Assembly (NCBI GenBank): GCA_029241985.1
Contig: JAQWUU010000021.1
Span: forward strand, 1 to 64,000
Reading direction: 5' to 3'
Origin: Aquiluna sp.
GTDB lineage: Bacteria; Actinomycetota; Actinomycetes; Actinomycetales; Microbacteriaceae
DNA length: 64,000 nt
Part shown: positions 27,692 to 37,980 of the stretch, piece by piece
Layout of the letters: each line of letters begins with the position of its first letter
Position numbering within the stretch: position 1 is the stretch's first letter
Notes under the pieces: model-generated
Told to the model about the DNA's origin: nothing
What the model saw: the letters and a program-made list of their open reading frames with translations, nothing else
The model's database searches: none
Position numbers and translations under genes: made by a program

Positions 27692-28255
27692 ATGGCATCC
27701 TCGAACGACCTCAAAAACGGTATGGTTCTTCAAATCGAAGGGCAACTCTGGTCCGTGATTGAATTCCAGCACGTTAAGCCTGGAAAAGGGCCTGCCTTTG
27801 TTAGAACCAAGATGCGGAACGTGTTGTCGGGGAAAGTTGTTGATAAGACATTCAACGCGGGTGCGAAAATTGAGACAGCTAATGTCGACCGCCGAGACAT
27901 GCAGTACCTCTACAACGACGGCACTGGCTTCGTCTTCATGGACACCACAAACTACGAGCAACTCATAGTCCCGACCGAAGTTGTCGGCGATGTTGCCAAC
28001 TTCATTCTTGAAAATCAAAACGCAACTGTTGCCCTTCATGAAGGTTCGGCGCTCTATGTTGAACTTCCACCCTCAGTTGTGCTTGAAATTACTTACACAG
28101 AGCCAGGTCTGCAGGGAGATCGATCTTCTGGTGGCACCAAGCCGGCAACACTTGAGACTGGCTACCAAATTCAGGTGCCACTATTTATCGACAACAACAC
28201 CAAGGTGAAGGTCGACACTAGAACCGGGGATTACCTCGGCCGCGTGAGCGAATAG
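27692..28255 (+). CDS. efp: translation elongation factor P
   Basis: EF-P relieves ribosome stalling at proline runs. The 187-residue three-domain protein has the domain I loop [18 protein letters not shown]; the Lys in PGKG is at the position that stimulates peptide bond formation, and the Pro after it is the common actinobacterial form. The OB-fold domain III ends [23 protein letters not shown] strong AAGGAG precedes the ATG, fitting high expression. nusB begins directly after its stop. Confidence 0.96.
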   Translation: MASSNDLKNGMVLQIEGQLWSVIEFQHVKPGKGPAFVRTKMRNVLSGKVVDKTFNAGAKIETANVDRRDMQYLYNDGTGFVFMDTTNYEQLIVPTEVVGDVANFILENQNATVALHEGSALYVELPPSVVLEITYTEPGLQGDRSSGGTKPATLETGYQIQVPLFIDNNTKVKVDTRTGDYLGRVSE

Positions 28256-28675
28256 TTGAGCGCCCGCACCAAGTCCAGGAAGCGAGCACTGGACGCTCTC
28301 TATGCTTCTGAAATAAGAAAGATTGACGCAAAGAGTCTCTTGAGTCAGACTGCGGCGGGTGTAGCGGATCGACAAAACCAAGAAGCAATATTTGATTACG
28401 CAGAGACTCTTGTAGTTGGCGTGACAGAAAATCTGGTCCAAATTGACGGCGAACTGAGATTGTTGGCAGACGGATGGTCCTTGGAGCGAATGCCAAATGT
28501 AGACCGATGCATATTGCGTCTCGGCTGCTGGGAAATTCTGCACAATTCTGACGTCCCAAACGAGGTTGCAATCGCTGAGGCTGTTGCGCTGGCAGCGGAG
28601 TACTCTACGGATGACTCCCCGAAGTTTATTAACGGCGTTCTGGCGAAGCTTGCAAAGGGAACCAAGGCACTTTAG
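28256..28675 (+). CDS. nusB: transcription antitermination factor NusB
   Basis: NusB, with S10 (NusE), forms the antitermination complex on rRNA operon boxA. The 139-residue all-helical protein opens with the family motif SRKRALDALYASEIR and contains VDRCILRLGCWEIL and NEVAIAEAVALAAEYSTDDSPKFINGVLAKL. It starts with TTG directly after the efp stop, the usual efp-nusB-pyr order in actinobacteria. Confidence 0.93.
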   Translation: MSARTKSRKRALDALYASEIRKIDAKSLLSQTAAGVADRQNQEAIFDYAETLVVGVTENLVQIDGELRLLADGWSLERMPNVDRCILRLGCWEILHNSDVPNEVAIAEAVALAAEYSTDDSPKFINGVLAKLAKGTKAL

Positions 28676-28680
28676 GCGCC

Positions 28681-28689
28681 TGCTATACT
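28681..28689 (+). promoter_or_regulatory. extended -10 promoter of the pyrimidine operon
   Basis: TGC followed by TATACT forms an extended -10 element six bases after the nusB stop. Transcription would begin near 28696, so the transcript would open directly with the PyrR-binding loop. The -35 region is weak, as is common for extended -10 promoters. Confidence 0.5.
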
Positions 28690-28701
28690 GAAACGAAATG
28701 G

Positions 28702-28734
28702 TCCTTTAAATCCGTCCTGAGAGGCGAAGAAGGA
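28702..28734 (+). promoter_or_regulatory. PyrR-binding RNA loop covering the pyrR ribosome site
   Basis: The leader can fold as TCCTT (28702-28706) paired with AAGGA (28730-28734), with an apical part GTCC-TGAGA-GGC (28714-28725) that matches the conserved PyrR-binding loop (consensus core around CCnGAGAGGC). The 3' arm of the lower stem is the Shine-Dalgarno of pyrR, whose ATG is at 28742. PyrR bound to UMP would therefore be expected to hide the ribosome site and shut down translation, the mode described for mycobacterial pyr operons, rather than control a terminator; no terminator hairpin is present. Confidence 0.75.
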
Positions 28735-28741
28735 GTGAAAG

Positions 28742-29272
28742 ATGACTAAGCGAAGCGTGCTAAACGCATCGGACATAGATCGAGCGCTTAAGCGCATAGC
28801 CCACGAGATCGTGGAAGCAAATTCAGGCATTGAAAACCTAATACTTCTCGGAATCCCAACCAGGGGAGTAGATCTGGCAGACCGTCTTGCCGAGCACCTG
28901 TCAAACATTTCCGACGGCCAAACTGTGCTCCCCGGTGTATTAGATATCACTCTCTTTCGTGATGACCTTGCCACACTTGGTAGAGCGGTCAGCCCGAGCA
29001 GGATCCCTACAGCGGGAATCGAAGACAAAGTCGTCGTTATTGTGGACGACGTGTTGTTTTCTGGCAGAACAGTAAGGGCTGCCCTGGATGCGATTGCCAG
29101 TATCGGTAGGCCAAGGCAAGTCAAGCTTGCTGTTCTGGTTGACAGGGGACACCGGCAGCTTCCAATACGTCCGGACTTCGTAGGAAAAAACCTCCCAACC
29201 TCGATCCAGGAGAGAGTATTTGTTCGCCTTCAGGCAACCGAGGGAGTAGACGAGGTTGTGATCGAATCTTGA
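28742..29272 (+). CDS. pyrR: pyr operon regulator / uracil phosphoribosyltransferase PyrR
   Basis: PyrR senses UMP/UTP and binds pyr mRNA; many also have weak uracil phosphoribosyltransferase activity (EC 2.4.2.9). The 176-residue protein has the PRPP loop [21 protein letters not shown], the dimer/RNA region [16 protein letters not shown] and the closing [22 protein letters not shown]. It is the first gene of the pyrimidine operon and overlaps pyrB by four bases. The binding loop in its own leader implies feedback on itself and on the genes downstream. Confidence 0.95.
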   Translation: MTKRSVLNASDIDRALKRIAHEIVEANSGIENLILLGIPTRGVDLADRLAEHLSNISDGQTVLPGVLDITLFRDDLATLGRAVSPSRIPTAGIEDKVVVIVDDVLFSGRTVRAALDAIASIGRPRQVKLAVLVDRGHRQLPIRPDFVGKNLPTSIQERVFVRLQATEGVDEVVIES

Positions 29273-30198
29273 AAAACCTGCTGTCAATTCGAGACCTCTC
29301 AAAAGACAAGGCAATAGAACTTCTATCCAGTTCAAATGAGATGTCTGCCGTCAATAGACGAGCGATTAAGACGCTCCCCACTTTGCGCGGAAAGACCGTG
29401 GTGAACCTGTTCTATGAGAACTCCACTAGGACAAGGATTAGCTTCGAAATCGCGGCAAAGCGACTCGGGGCCGATGTTATCAACGTAAGCTCCGAAGTCT
29501 CCAGCGCCTCAAAGGGAGAAGGTCTCAAAGACACCGCCCAAACACTCGAGGCCCTCGGAGCCGACGCAATAGTGCTTAGGCATCCAATGTCCGGCGCTGC
29601 CCATGCGATGGCCACTCGAGGTTGGATCTCTTCTAGCGTGATAAATGCTGGGGATGGTAGGCACGAACATCCGACCCAGGCACTTCTTGATGCTCTGACG
29701 ATAAATCGACATTTCGATGCTGGATGCGATTTCACTGGCTTGAAGGTACTTATAGTCGGGGATCTATTGCACTCCCGAGTAGCAAGGAGCAATTTTCTTT
29801 TGCTGAATCTTCTTGGTGCGACGGTGATTGCAACTGGACCAAAGGAGCTAATGCCCACTGGGTTCTCGGAGATGGGCGTCACTCTCTACGAAGGCTTGGA
29901 TCAAGCCCTGGAACAAAAGCCAGACGCCATAATGATGTTGAGAGTGCAAAAGGAACGCATGCAGGCTGATGTGGCTTTCTCAGCTTCTAATTACCAGAGG
30001 AGCTGGTCACTCACGGAAGAGCGTCTTGGGCAATTGAAGCCGGCCAGTGTGATTATGCATCCGGGGCCCATGAACCGAGGCTTGGAAATTTCAAATGGGG
30101 CCGCCGAAGATTCAAGGTCGCAGGTGTTGGAGCAAGTTCAGAATGGACTTGCCGTAAGAATGGCAGTTCTTCATCACTTGCTGGGAGGTCAAAGCTAG
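29269..30198 (+). CDS. pyrB: aspartate carbamoyltransferase catalytic subunit
   Basis: PyrB joins carbamoyl phosphate to aspartate (EC 2.1.3.2), the committed step of pyrimidine synthesis. The 309-residue protein has the carbamoyl-phosphate loop [24 protein letters not shown], the aspartate-binding [12 protein letters not shown] and the closing [12 protein letters not shown]. The start is TTG overlapping the pyrR stop. No pyrI regulatory gene is present, as usual in actinobacteria. Confidence 0.97.
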   Translation: MKNLLSIRDLSKDKAIELLSSSNEMSAVNRRAIKTLPTLRGKTVVNLFYENSTRTRISFEIAAKRLGADVINVSSEVSSASKGEGLKDTAQTLEALGADAIVLRHPMSGAAHAMATRGWISSSVINAGDGRHEHPTQALLDALTINRHFDAGCDFTGLKVLIVGDLLHSRVARSNFLLLNLLGATVIATGPKELMPTGFSEMGVTLYEGLDQALEQKPDAIMMLRVQKERMQADVAFSASNYQRSWSLTEERLGQLKPASVIMHPGPMNRGLEISNGAAEDSRSQVLEQVQNGLAVRMAVLHHLLGGQS

Positions 30199-31475
30199 TG
30201 TCAGTAATTCTCAAAGAAGTTACGTTAGCAAGCGGAACTCGAGCAGACATCCGAATTGAAGGGGATTCAATCGTGGAGATTGGTACTCTTCGCGAGAAGG
30301 GTGTCGACTGCAGTGGGCTAATGGCACTTGCTGGCCTCGTTGACCCGCATACTCACCTTAGACAGCCAGGTTTTGAAGCCAGCGAAACGGTTCTAAGTGG
30401 AACTAGGGCTGCAGCAAAAGGTGGGTACGTTGCGGTTACTGCGATGGCAAATACTGACCCCGTGGCTGACACCAGCAAAATCGTAGAGGATGTTTTTGCG
30501 CTCGGGCAAGCATCTAAATATTCATTCGTGCAGCCGATTGGTGCAGTCACAAAAGGATTGGCTGGTAAGCAGCTATCAGACATTACGGCTATGGCAAATT
30601 CACGGGCAAAGGTGCAGGTCTTTAGTGACGATGGACTGTGTGTCTTTGACGAGAACCTAATGCGTCAAGCTCTCCAAAAAGTGAAGGAATTCGGCGGCGC
30701 AATCGCGCAGCACGCGCAAGATCCGACACTTACAGACGGCTCGCAAATGAACGATGGCGCCCTTTCCATAGAGTTGGGACTGAAGGGGTGGCCGGTTCTG
30801 GCCGAAGAAGCAATAATTCAAAGAGATGCCGAATTGGCCCTCGAAACGGGGAGCCGACTTCATGTTTGTCACGTGACAACAGCTGGAGGCGTTGAAATTA
30901 TTCGATGGGCTAAAAAGCAGGGTGCGAGAATCACCGCTGAGGTCACGCCTCATCACCTTTTGCTGGATCAAGAACTCGCCCGGAGTTATGACCCGGTCTA
31001 TAAGGTCAATCCACCGCTGAGAACGAGCGTGGACAGCATCGCACTCCTAGAAGGACTCGTCGATGGCACAATCGACATGCTCGGAACCGATCATGCACCC
31101 CACTCTTCTGAGAAGAAGGATTGCGAATGGGAGAATGCAGCTTTTGGAATGATTGGCCTTGAAAGCGCTGCAAGTGCACTGCATCAGGTTTTAGTTGCTT
31201 CTGGAGCCGCTAGCTGGCAGCTATTCGAGAAGGTCTCGAGCCAGAATCCCGCAAAGATGCTTGGGCTAGCGGGGTATGGCTCTATTCAAGCTGGTGCCAG
31301 GGCCAACATCACGCTTTTTGATCCCGCGGCAAGCCTTCCCGGTGCGACTCCTTCGGCTTCCAAGTCGTCGAACTCACCATACGCCAATCTCACGCTTCAA
31401 GGCCGTGTCCAGCACACGATTAGAGATGGACATTTCACGATGTTCGATCACGTACTGAAGGAATTCGATGACTAG
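30198..31475 (+). CDS. pyrC: dihydroorotase
   Basis: PyrC cyclises carbamoyl aspartate to dihydroorotate (EC 3.5.2.3). This is the type I (PyrC/allantoinase-like) amidohydrolase of 425 residues, with metal ligands in LVDPHTHLRQPG, HVCHVTTAGG and the Asp of MLGTDHAPHSSEK. It starts at GTG overlapping the pyrB stop by one base, and its end overlaps the next gene by eight bases. Confidence 0.96.
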   Translation: MSVILKEVTLASGTRADIRIEGDSIVEIGTLREKGVDCSGLMALAGLVDPHTHLRQPGFEASETVLSGTRAAAKGGYVAVTAMANTDPVADTSKIVEDVFALGQASKYSFVQPIGAVTKGLAGKQLSDITAMANSRAKVQVFSDDGLCVFDENLMRQALQKVKEFGGAIAQHAQDPTLTDGSQMNDGALSIELGLKGWPVLAEEAIIQRDAELALETGSRLHVCHVTTAGGVEIIRWAKKQGARITAEVTPHHLLLDQELARSYDPVYKVNPPLRTSVDSIALLEGLVDGTIDMLGTDHAPHSSEKKDCEWENAAFGMIGLESAASALHQVLVASGAASWQLFEKVSSQNPAKMLGLAGYGSIQAGARANITLFDPAASLPGATPSASKSSNSPYANLTLQGRVQHTIRDGHFTMFDHVLKEFDD

Positions 31476-31956
31476 AGAACTCATTGGCTTTATAGCGCTT
31501 TTGATTGTCCCTGCGATGGCACTGATCGCTTACACCGCAGTCAGGAGGCGTCGCCGCGCCCAGGAGTCAGTAATTGAACCGCTGCCAGAATTCAAGGTTG
31601 GTGAGGCGCTGCCTGACTCGCTTTATGTCAGCACGGTGTTCACTTCAAGCCCGTTAGAAAGAGTATGGGCAAGAGGTTTGGGCCCAAGGGGTAGGGCCCA
31701 GGTTTCAATTAGTGAATCAGGTCTCGGCATCGCTCGAACAGGCGAGGCCAGCTTCACCATTCCTTCAGCCTCGATTCAAAGGATCGGGACCAGCACTGCA
31801 ACCATAGACAAGGCAGTTGAAAGGGATGGTCTCCTGAGCATCTCCTGGACGCATTCGGGGATCGATCTCATCACCCAATTACGGTTCAGCAGCGCAGCCA
31901 GCCATCAGAAAGCCCTTGATACGATTACTACAAAGCTTGGAGTTAGATTTGAATAA
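31468..31956 (+). CDS. membrane protein with PH-like domain
   Basis: This 162-residue protein has one N-terminal membrane helix (about residues 5-24, LIGFIALLIVPAMALIAYTA), an Arg-rich stop-transfer segment, and a beta-rich soluble domain resembling the PH-like domain protein found between pyrC and carA in many actinobacteria. The function is not known. It overlaps pyrC by eight bases and its end overlaps the carA start, so it is firmly inside the pyrimidine operon. Confidence 0.8.
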   Translation: MTRELIGFIALLIVPAMALIAYTAVRRRRRAQESVIEPLPEFKVGEALPDSLYVSTVFTSSPLERVWARGLGPRGRAQVSISESGLGIARTGEASFTIPSASIQRIGTSTATIDKAVERDGLLSISWTHSGIDLITQLRFSSAASHQKALDTITTKLGVRFE

Positions 31957-33064
31957 GGCATACCTCGTTCTCGAGGACGGTACAATTTTCGACGGCCAAT
32001 GTTATGGGGCAACGGGCCAGACCCTAGGTGAGCTAGTGTTCACCACCGGTATGACCGGTTACCAGGAAACCCTTACGGACCCGTCGTATTCTGGACAGAT
32101 AGTAATCCAGACCTTTCCTCACATTGGGATTGTCGGAACAAACCAGACTGATTCGGAATCGGACAAAGTCTGGGTTGCCGGATATGTAGTAAAAGAGCCT
32201 TCCAGAATTTCTAGCAACTACCGAAGCGAGAAACCTCTCACGGAGCTTCTTATTGAGGGTGGCATTATTGGGATTTCAAACATCGATACCCGCGCCTTGA
32301 CCCTTCACATTAGATCCTTAGGGTCAATGAGAGCAGGCATTTTCTCGGGTTCAGATCTTCCTGACCGTGCGGCGATGCTTGAGATAGTAAAGGCTTCGAG
32401 CCAGATGACAGGTCAATCACTGTCTTCCAAAGTTACGACCAGTGCAAGATATACGATCCCCGCAACCGGAACCTTGAATGGACGAGTTGCTGTGCTGGAC
32501 CTCGGCATTAAGCGGTCCACCCTTGAGCACCTAGCCGGACGAGGCTTAGAAATTGAAGTCTTCCCGGCAGATAGTTCAGCCGACACGATATTGGCATCAC
32601 AGCCAGATGGCTACTTTTTCTCGAATGGCCCCGGAGACCCGGAGGCAAGCGGAAATCAAGTTCAGATGCTCAAAGAACTCCTCGCAACCGGGAAGCCCTT
32701 CTTCGGAATTTGCTTCGGGAATCAGTTGCTGGGCCGCGCTCTTGGTTTTGAGACCTATAAATTGAAGTTTGGGCACCGTGGCATTAATCAGCCTGTTCTC
32801 AACGTTGCACAAAAGACAGTTGAGGTCACTGCTCATAATCACGGTTTTGCCGTCAAGCTCGAATCTGAGAGTGCCGAGTCACCCGCTGGATTTGGTCGAG
32901 TCAGAGTTTCTCATCGGGGACTAAATGACAACGTCGTTGAGGGCCTGGAATGTGAAGACATTCCAGCATTTTCGGTGCAATACCATCCAGAGGCTGCGGC
33001 CGGCCCGCATGACAGTCACTACCTTTTTGACAAATTTCTCAAGGCTATTCAGGAGACCAAATAA
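31949..33064 (+). CDS. carA: carbamoyl-phosphate synthase small subunit
   Basis: CarA is the glutaminase subunit that supplies ammonia to CarB (EC 6.3.5.5), feeding pyrimidines and arginine. The N-terminal domain has [20 protein letters not shown]; the class I amidotransferase domain has [11 protein letters not shown], the nucleophile Cys255 in [13 protein letters not shown], and [16 protein letters not shown] chose TTG 31949 because GGAG lies six bases upstream and it gives 371 residues, matching the family; the frame is open further upstream but without homology. Its stop overlaps the carB ATG by one base. Confidence 0.95.
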   Translation: MNKAYLVLEDGTIFDGQCYGATGQTLGELVFTTGMTGYQETLTDPSYSGQIVIQTFPHIGIVGTNQTDSESDKVWVAGYVVKEPSRISSNYRSEKPLTELLIEGGIIGISNIDTRALTLHIRSLGSMRAGIFSGSDLPDRAAMLEIVKASSQMTGQSLSSKVTTSARYTIPATGTLNGRVAVLDLGIKRSTLEHLAGRGLEIEVFPADSSADTILASQPDGYFFSNGPGDPEASGNQVQMLKELLATGKPFFGICFGNQLLGRALGFETYKLKFGHRGINQPVLNVAQKTVEVTAHNHGFAVKLESESAESPAGFGRVRVSHRGLNDNVVEGLECEDIPAFSVQYHPEAAAGPHDSHYLFDKFLKAIQETK

Positions 33065-36000
33065 TGCCAAAGCGCGCTGACATAAATTCGGTTCTCGTAA
33101 TCGGCTCAGGCCCGATTGTTATTGGGCAAGCATGTGAATTTGATTATTCCGGAACACAAGCCTGTCGCGTTTTGCAAGAAGAGGGCATTCGAGTGATTCT
33201 GGTCAACTCAAACCCTGCCACCATCATGACGGACCCCGATTTTGCGGATGCAACTTTCATTGAGCCAATCACACCAGAGGTAATCGAGGCGATTATAGAA
33301 AAGGAGCGTCCCGACGCGATACTCCCGACTTTGGGGGGCCAGACAGCGTTGAACGCCGCGATGGCGCTTTACGAACGCGGATCTCTTGAAAAATACAATG
33401 TCGAACTAATCGGCGCAAATGTTGACGCCATCAGAGCCGGTGAAGACCGCCTTGAGTTCAAGGAGCTTGTGTTGAAAGCTGGTGCCGGTGTTGCAAACTC
33501 CGCGGTGGCACACAACATGGAAGAAGTGATCGAGATTGCAGGGCAAATCGGTTACCCAATGGTAGTTAGGCCTTCCTTCACCATGGGTGGGCTCGGTTCA
33601 GGCTTTGCATACGACGAGAAGGATTTGCGCCGTATTGCTGGAGCCGGCTTGCAAGCGTCACCCACAACCGAGGTACTCCTCGAGGAGTCAATTCTTGGCT
33701 GGAAAGAATACGAGCTCGAACTTATGCGAGACAAGAACGACAACACTGTTGTGGTTTGCTCCATCGAAAACTTCGATCCAGTCGGTGTGCACACTGGCGA
33801 CTCGATTACCGTGGCACCAGCCATGACGCTAACCGATCGTGAGTACCAAAACCTTAGAGACATTTCAATCCAAATTATTCGAGATGTAGGCGTGGACACC
33901 GGTGGTTGCAACATTCAGTTTGCGGTCGACCCAACGGATGGCCGTGTGATTGTGATTGAAATGAATCCAAGGGTCAGCCGTTCATCGGCATTGGCGTCGA
34001 AGGCGACAGGTTTTCCGATAGCAAAGATCGCTGCAAAGCTTGCCATTGGTTACACGCTCGACGAGATTCCAAACGACATCACGTCTGTCACCCCTGCATC
34101 TTTTGAGCCAAGCCTGGACTACATCGTGGTAAAAGTTCCTAGATTCGCGTTTGAGAAATTCCCGGCTGCCGACCCGACCCTCACCACAACGATGAAGAGC
34201 GTTGGAGAAGCAATGGCAATTGGCCGAACATTCTCCCAGGCGCTACAAAAGGCCCTTCGCTCCCTTGAAAAACGCGGCAGCTCATTTTCTTGGCCGAATG
34301 TGAAACTGCCCGTGGATAGGTTGCTCGAACAAATGTCAACGGCAACCGAGTCCAGAATTAGCCAGGTTCAGCAGGCACTCTGGTCTGGCGCAGAAGCTTC
34401 GACGATTCACGAGATCACAAAGATTGACCCTTGGTTTGTTGATCAAATTGTGCTTATAAATGAGATCGCAGAGTGGTTTAGAGATTTAGAGACTGTCGGG
34501 TTAGACGAGCTCAAGCGAGCCAAAGAGCACGGCTTTTCGGACGCGCAATTAGCTGACCTTCGACAAACATCCGAAGCTGAAATGACCGCCATCCGGCATG
34601 GATTCAACCTCAGACCTGTTTTCAAAACAGTTGACACTTGCGCGGGAGAGTTCCCAGCCGAAACCCCCTACCACTACAGCTCCTATGAGCAGTTCACCGA
34701 GGTCACCGCTTCGGACCGGAAAAAGGTTGTGATTCTAGGTAGTGGGCCTAACCGAATCGGTCAAGGTGTCGAGTTCGATTACAGCTGCGTACATGCCACC
34801 TTCGCGCTGCGCGAAATCGGAATTGAAACAATTATGATCAATTGCAATCCAGAGACAGTGTCGACTGATTATGACACTGCTGACAGGCTTTACTTTGAAC
34901 CACTGACACTGGAAGACGTTCTTGAAGTCATTCATGCAGAGGCTCAGTCAGGCGAACTGCTAGGTGTCCTCGTGCAGCTGGGAGGACAGACCGCTCTTGG
35001 GTTAGCGGAAGGACTCCAGAAGGCTGGAATCACAATTCTTGGCACGAGCCCAGAAAATATTGATAGAGCTGAGGAGCGAGGTCAATTCCAGCAGATCCTA
35101 GACAGCGGTAACCTCCTAGCCCCAGCCAATGGGATCGCAACCAACCTTTCCGAGGCGGCCGCCGTAGCCGACCGTATCGGCTTCCCTGTTCTGGTTCGGC
35201 CAAGCTTCGTACTTGGTGGCCGCGGCATGGAAATCGTTTACGATCAGGACTCTTTGAGTGGCTATTTCGACCGAATTGCAGAACACGCTCTAGTTGACGC
35301 AAAGCATCCTCTATTGGTGGACCGGTTCCTTGACGACGCCATCGAGATAGACGTTGACGCGATCTACGATGGTCACGAGCTCTTTATCGGTGGAGTCATG
35401 GAGCACATCGAAGAGGCCGGTATTCACTCCGGCGACTCAAGCTGCACGCTTCCACCTATAACGCTTAGCCAGAACCAAATCAATCGAGTTGCTGCTGCAA
35501 CCGATGTAATCGCTAAGGGACTCAACGTAATCGGGCTGCTAAATGTTCAATTCGCCCTCGCGTCCGATGTGTTGTACGTACTGGAAGCAAACCCTCGTGC
35601 CAGCCGGACCGTTCCGTTTGTTTCAAAGGCACTTGGGACCACACTGGCAAAAGCAGCTGCCAGAGTCATGGTTGGCGCAACAATTGCAGAGCTTGTCGCG
35701 GAAGGAAACCTTCCTCATCAAGATGGTAGGCACCTCCCACCTGGCACGCCAATCTCCGTAAAGGAAGCTGTGCTGCCATTCAAAAGATTCGCAACAGCGG
35801 ATGGACGATTTGTGGACTCTTTGCTTGGACCAGAGATGCGCTCCACCGGCGAAGTGATGGGTATAGACAAGGATTTCCCGACCGCATTCGCTAAGTCTCA
35901 GGCAGGTTCAGGGTCAGCCTTGCCAACATCAGGAACAGTCTTCGTCTCCGTAGCCGACAGAGATAAACCACAACTATTGCTTCCAGTCAGGCGTTTGGAC

Positions 36001-36354
36001 CAATTGGGTTACCGCATCCTCGCAACCGAGGGAACTGCTCAGATGCTAGCCAGGCATGGCATAAAGGCCGAGTCGGTCATCAAGCATTCTGAAGCCAAAA
36101 GTGGCGAAGTATCAATCGTTGACATGATCACAAATGGCCAGGTCGATGTCGTCGTAAACACGCCTTCCGGCGCTGATGCAAGAGTCGATGGCTACGAGAT
36201 TAGAGCCGCCACGACAGCCGCCGACAAGCCAATCTTCACAACAGTGGCTCAACTGTGTGCCGCGATTGGATCCTTTGAAGTCGTCCGGGAAGGGCCTTTC
36301 TCAGTGAAGCCACTGCAGGAATACGCTCAAGAGAGAATCGAGTTACTGACTTGA
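33064..36354 (+). CDS. carB: carbamoyl-phosphate synthase large subunit
   Basis: CarB makes carbamoyl phosphate from bicarbonate, ammonia and two ATP. The 1096-residue protein has two homologous halves, each with an ATP-grasp domain: [20 protein letters not shown] and [14 protein letters not shown] in the first, [20 protein letters not shown] and [14 protein letters not shown] in the second. The C-terminal MGS-like allosteric domain (about 950-1090) contains [18 protein letters not shown]. The length is normal. It overlaps carA by one base and pyrF by four. Confidence 0.97.
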   Translation: MPKRADINSVLVIGSGPIVIGQACEFDYSGTQACRVLQEEGIRVILVNSNPATIMTDPDFADATFIEPITPEVIEAIIEKERPDAILPTLGGQTALNAAMALYERGSLEKYNVELIGANVDAIRAGEDRLEFKELVLKAGAGVANSAVAHNMEEVIEIAGQIGYPMVVRPSFTMGGLGSGFAYDEKDLRRIAGAGLQASPTTEVLLEESILGWKEYELELMRDKNDNTVVVCSIENFDPVGVHTGDSITVAPAMTLTDREYQNLRDISIQIIRDVGVDTGGCNIQFAVDPTDGRVIVIEMNPRVSRSSALASKATGFPIAKIAAKLAIGYTLDEIPNDITSVTPASFEPSLDYIVVKVPRFAFEKFPAADPTLTTTMKSVGEAMAIGRTFSQALQKALRSLEKRGSSFSWPNVKLPVDRLLEQMSTATESRISQVQQALWSGAEASTIHEITKIDPWFVDQIVLINEIAEWFRDLETVGLDELKRAKEHGFSDAQLADLRQTSEAEMTAIRHGFNLRPVFKTVDTCAGEFPAETPYHYSSYEQFTEVTASDRKKVVILGSGPNRIGQGVEFDYSCVHATFALREIGIETIMINCNPETVSTDYDTADRLYFEPLTLEDVLEVIHAEAQSGELLGVLVQLGGQTALGLAEGLQKAGITILGTSPENIDRAEERGQFQQILDSGNLLAPANGIATNLSEAAAVADRIGFPVLVRPSFVLGGRGMEIVYDQDSLSGYFDRIAEHALVDAKHPLLVDRFLDDAIEIDVDAIYDGHELFIGGVMEHIEEAGIHSGDSSCTLPPITLSQNQINRVAAATDVIAKGLNVIGLLNVQFALASDVLYVLEANPRASRTVPFVSKALGTTLAKAAARVMVGATIAELVAEGNLPHQDGRHLPPGTPISVKEAVLPFKRFATADGRFVDSLLGPEMRSTGEVMGIDKDFPTAFAKSQAGSGSALPTSGTVFVSVADRDKPQLLLPVRRLDQLGYRILATEGTAQMLARHGIKAESVIKHSEAKSGEVSIVDMITNGQVDVVVNTPSGADARVDGYEIRAATTAADKPIFTTVAQLCAAIGSFEVVREGPFSVKPLQEYAQERIELLT

Positions 36355-37157
36355 TTGGATTTGGTGAACTTTTAGGGCAAAAAAAGGCAGAATACGGCGC
36401 CCTTTGCCTGGGAATTGACCCGAGCGAGACTGAACTAAATAGCTGGGGCCTTCCAGATAACGCCAGCGGGGCAAAAGACTTTGGCTTGCGCTGCATCGAT
36501 GCCGCAGATTCACGTATTGGCATTATTAAGCCGCAGGTCGCATTCTTTGAGCGGTTTGGCTCAGCCGGTTACCTAGCCCTTGAAGAGGTTCTGCAGGCTG
36601 CTCGTGACATGGATTTACTTGTTATCGCTGACGCCAAACGTGGTGACATAGGTTCAACGATGCTTGGCTATGCACAGGCCTGGTTCGGCGATGATTCGCC
36701 GTTGCGCGTAAACGCCCTTACTGTCAGCCCCTATTTAGGAGCTGACTCAGCCCTTGAAATGCTGGACCATGCAAGAGACATCTCAGGTGGCATATTCATG
36801 CTGGCAGCTACCTCCAATCAGGAGGCCAATGTTGTGCAAGCATCAAAAACTAAGGGGCAGACTGTAGCCATGGGAGTTCTACGAACGGCTATGACGCAGG
36901 GAGCTAGCGACTTCGGTGTAGTTATCGGTGCTACCCAGTCACTCAAGGATTTTGGTTTGGAAGAAGTATTGACCGAAGACGTTGGCGTGCCAATACTTGC
37001 TCCTGGATTCGGAGCTCAGGGCGCGGATCTAGCTGACCTCAAGAATCTATTCGGCGCTAGTGCTCCTAACGTGGTTGCAAACATGTCCAGGGGCTTGACG
37101 AGCCAAGGCCCTCAAGCGATGGCTAATCTAATTGACCGAGCGAAACTAAAATTATGA
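36351..37157 (+). CDS. pyrF: orotidine 5'-phosphate decarboxylase (type 2)
   Basis: PyrF removes CO2 from OMP to give UMP (EC 4.1.1.23). The 268-residue protein belongs to the long type 2 family, with [12 protein letters not shown] near the start and the catalytic Lys-Asp array [18 protein letters not shown]. The TTG start overlaps the carB stop by four bases. pyrE and pyrD are not in the window. gmk follows with a four-base overlap. Confidence 0.95.
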   Translation: MIGFGELLGQKKAEYGALCLGIDPSETELNSWGLPDNASGAKDFGLRCIDAADSRIGIIKPQVAFFERFGSAGYLALEEVLQAARDMDLLVIADAKRGDIGSTMLGYAQAWFGDDSPLRVNALTVSPYLGADSALEMLDHARDISGGIFMLAATSNQEANVVQASKTKGQTVAMGVLRTAMTQGASDFGVVIGATQSLKDFGLEEVLTEDVGVPILAPGFGAQGADLADLKNLFGASAPNVVANMSRGLTSQGPQAMANLIDRAKLKL

Positions 37158-37714
37158 CGCTCATAGTTCTAGCTGGGCCAGCAGGTGTCGGCAAAGGTTC
37201 TCTTGTGAACTGGATTCTCACGAATGATTCGCGCTTCACATTGTCTGTATCGGCGACCACTAGACCACCAAGGCAAGGTGAAGTCGATGGAGTTCACTAC
37301 CAATTTATTGAGCGAGCAGAATTTCAAGCTTTGATAGCAGGCAACCAAATGCTTGAGTGGGCTGTTGTCCACGGTCATAACTACTACGGCACGCCTCTGA
37401 ACGAACTCACTCGAGCCGAAGCAAGCGATAAGCACTTGCTGCTGGAAATCGACCTGCAAGGTGCACGGCAAGTAAAAAAGCGAATACCTCAGGCAATCTC
37501 CATTTTCGTCCAACCCCCCTCATGGGAAGTTCTCGAATCAAGGCTTCGACAAAGAGAAACAGAGACAGACGCGGAAATACAAACTAGACTAGAAACCGCG
37601 AAAGCCGAGATGGCTGCAGCCCATGAATTTGATTATCAAGTCATAAACGATGACCTAGTCCAAACCGGCTTAGAGATTATTAAGATCGCCACAGATCCAG
37701 AAAGAGAGACATGA
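37154..37714 (+). CDS. gmk: guanylate kinase
   Basis: Gmk phosphorylates GMP to GDP (EC 2.7.4.8). Its 186 residues have the P-loop GPAGVGKGS (residues 8-16), the GMP-binding [19 protein letters not shown] and the Tyr pair of [11 protein letters not shown], and [14 protein letters not shown]. In most actinobacteria the nucleoid protein mIHF is encoded directly before gmk; here gmk overlaps pyrF by four bases and has no N-terminal mIHF-like extension. It overlaps rpoZ by four bases. Confidence 0.96.
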   Translation: MTLIVLAGPAGVGKGSLVNWILTNDSRFTLSVSATTRPPRQGEVDGVHYQFIERAEFQALIAGNQMLEWAVVHGHNYYGTPLNELTRAEASDKHLLLEIDLQGARQVKKRIPQAISIFVQPPSWEVLESRLRQRETETDAEIQTRLETAKAEMAAAHEFDYQVINDDLVQTGLEIIKIATDPERET

Positions 37715-37974
37715 ACGAGAGCATTGCAAACCTAGTAGGAATTGTTTCACCCCCAATCGATGAGCTTTTAGAGAAGGTGGACTCTAACTACGAGTTAGTA
37801 ATTTTTGCTTCAAAGCGCGCACGCCAGATCAACGAGTACTACAGCGCTCTGCACGAGGGTTCACTCTTTAACTACGTTGGCCCACTAGTTGACTCAAGTA
37901 TTGACGACAAGCCCCTCAGCATTGCTTTGAAAGAGATCCACGCGGGCAAGCTGGAAAAGAAGCCGAACCACTAG
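37711..37974 (+). CDS. rpoZ: RNA polymerase omega subunit
   Basis: Omega helps assemble and stabilise RNA polymerase by holding the beta-prime subunit. The 87-residue protein has the core [26 protein letters not shown] and the closing [15 protein letters not shown], as in actinobacterial omega. It overlaps gmk by four bases (ATGA) and is followed six bases later by coaBC. Confidence 0.93.
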   Translation: MNESIANLVGIVSPPIDELLEKVDSNYELVIFASKRARQINEYYSALHEGSLFNYVGPLVDSSIDDKPLSIALKEIHAGKLEKKPNH

Positions 37975-37980
37975 GTTGAC

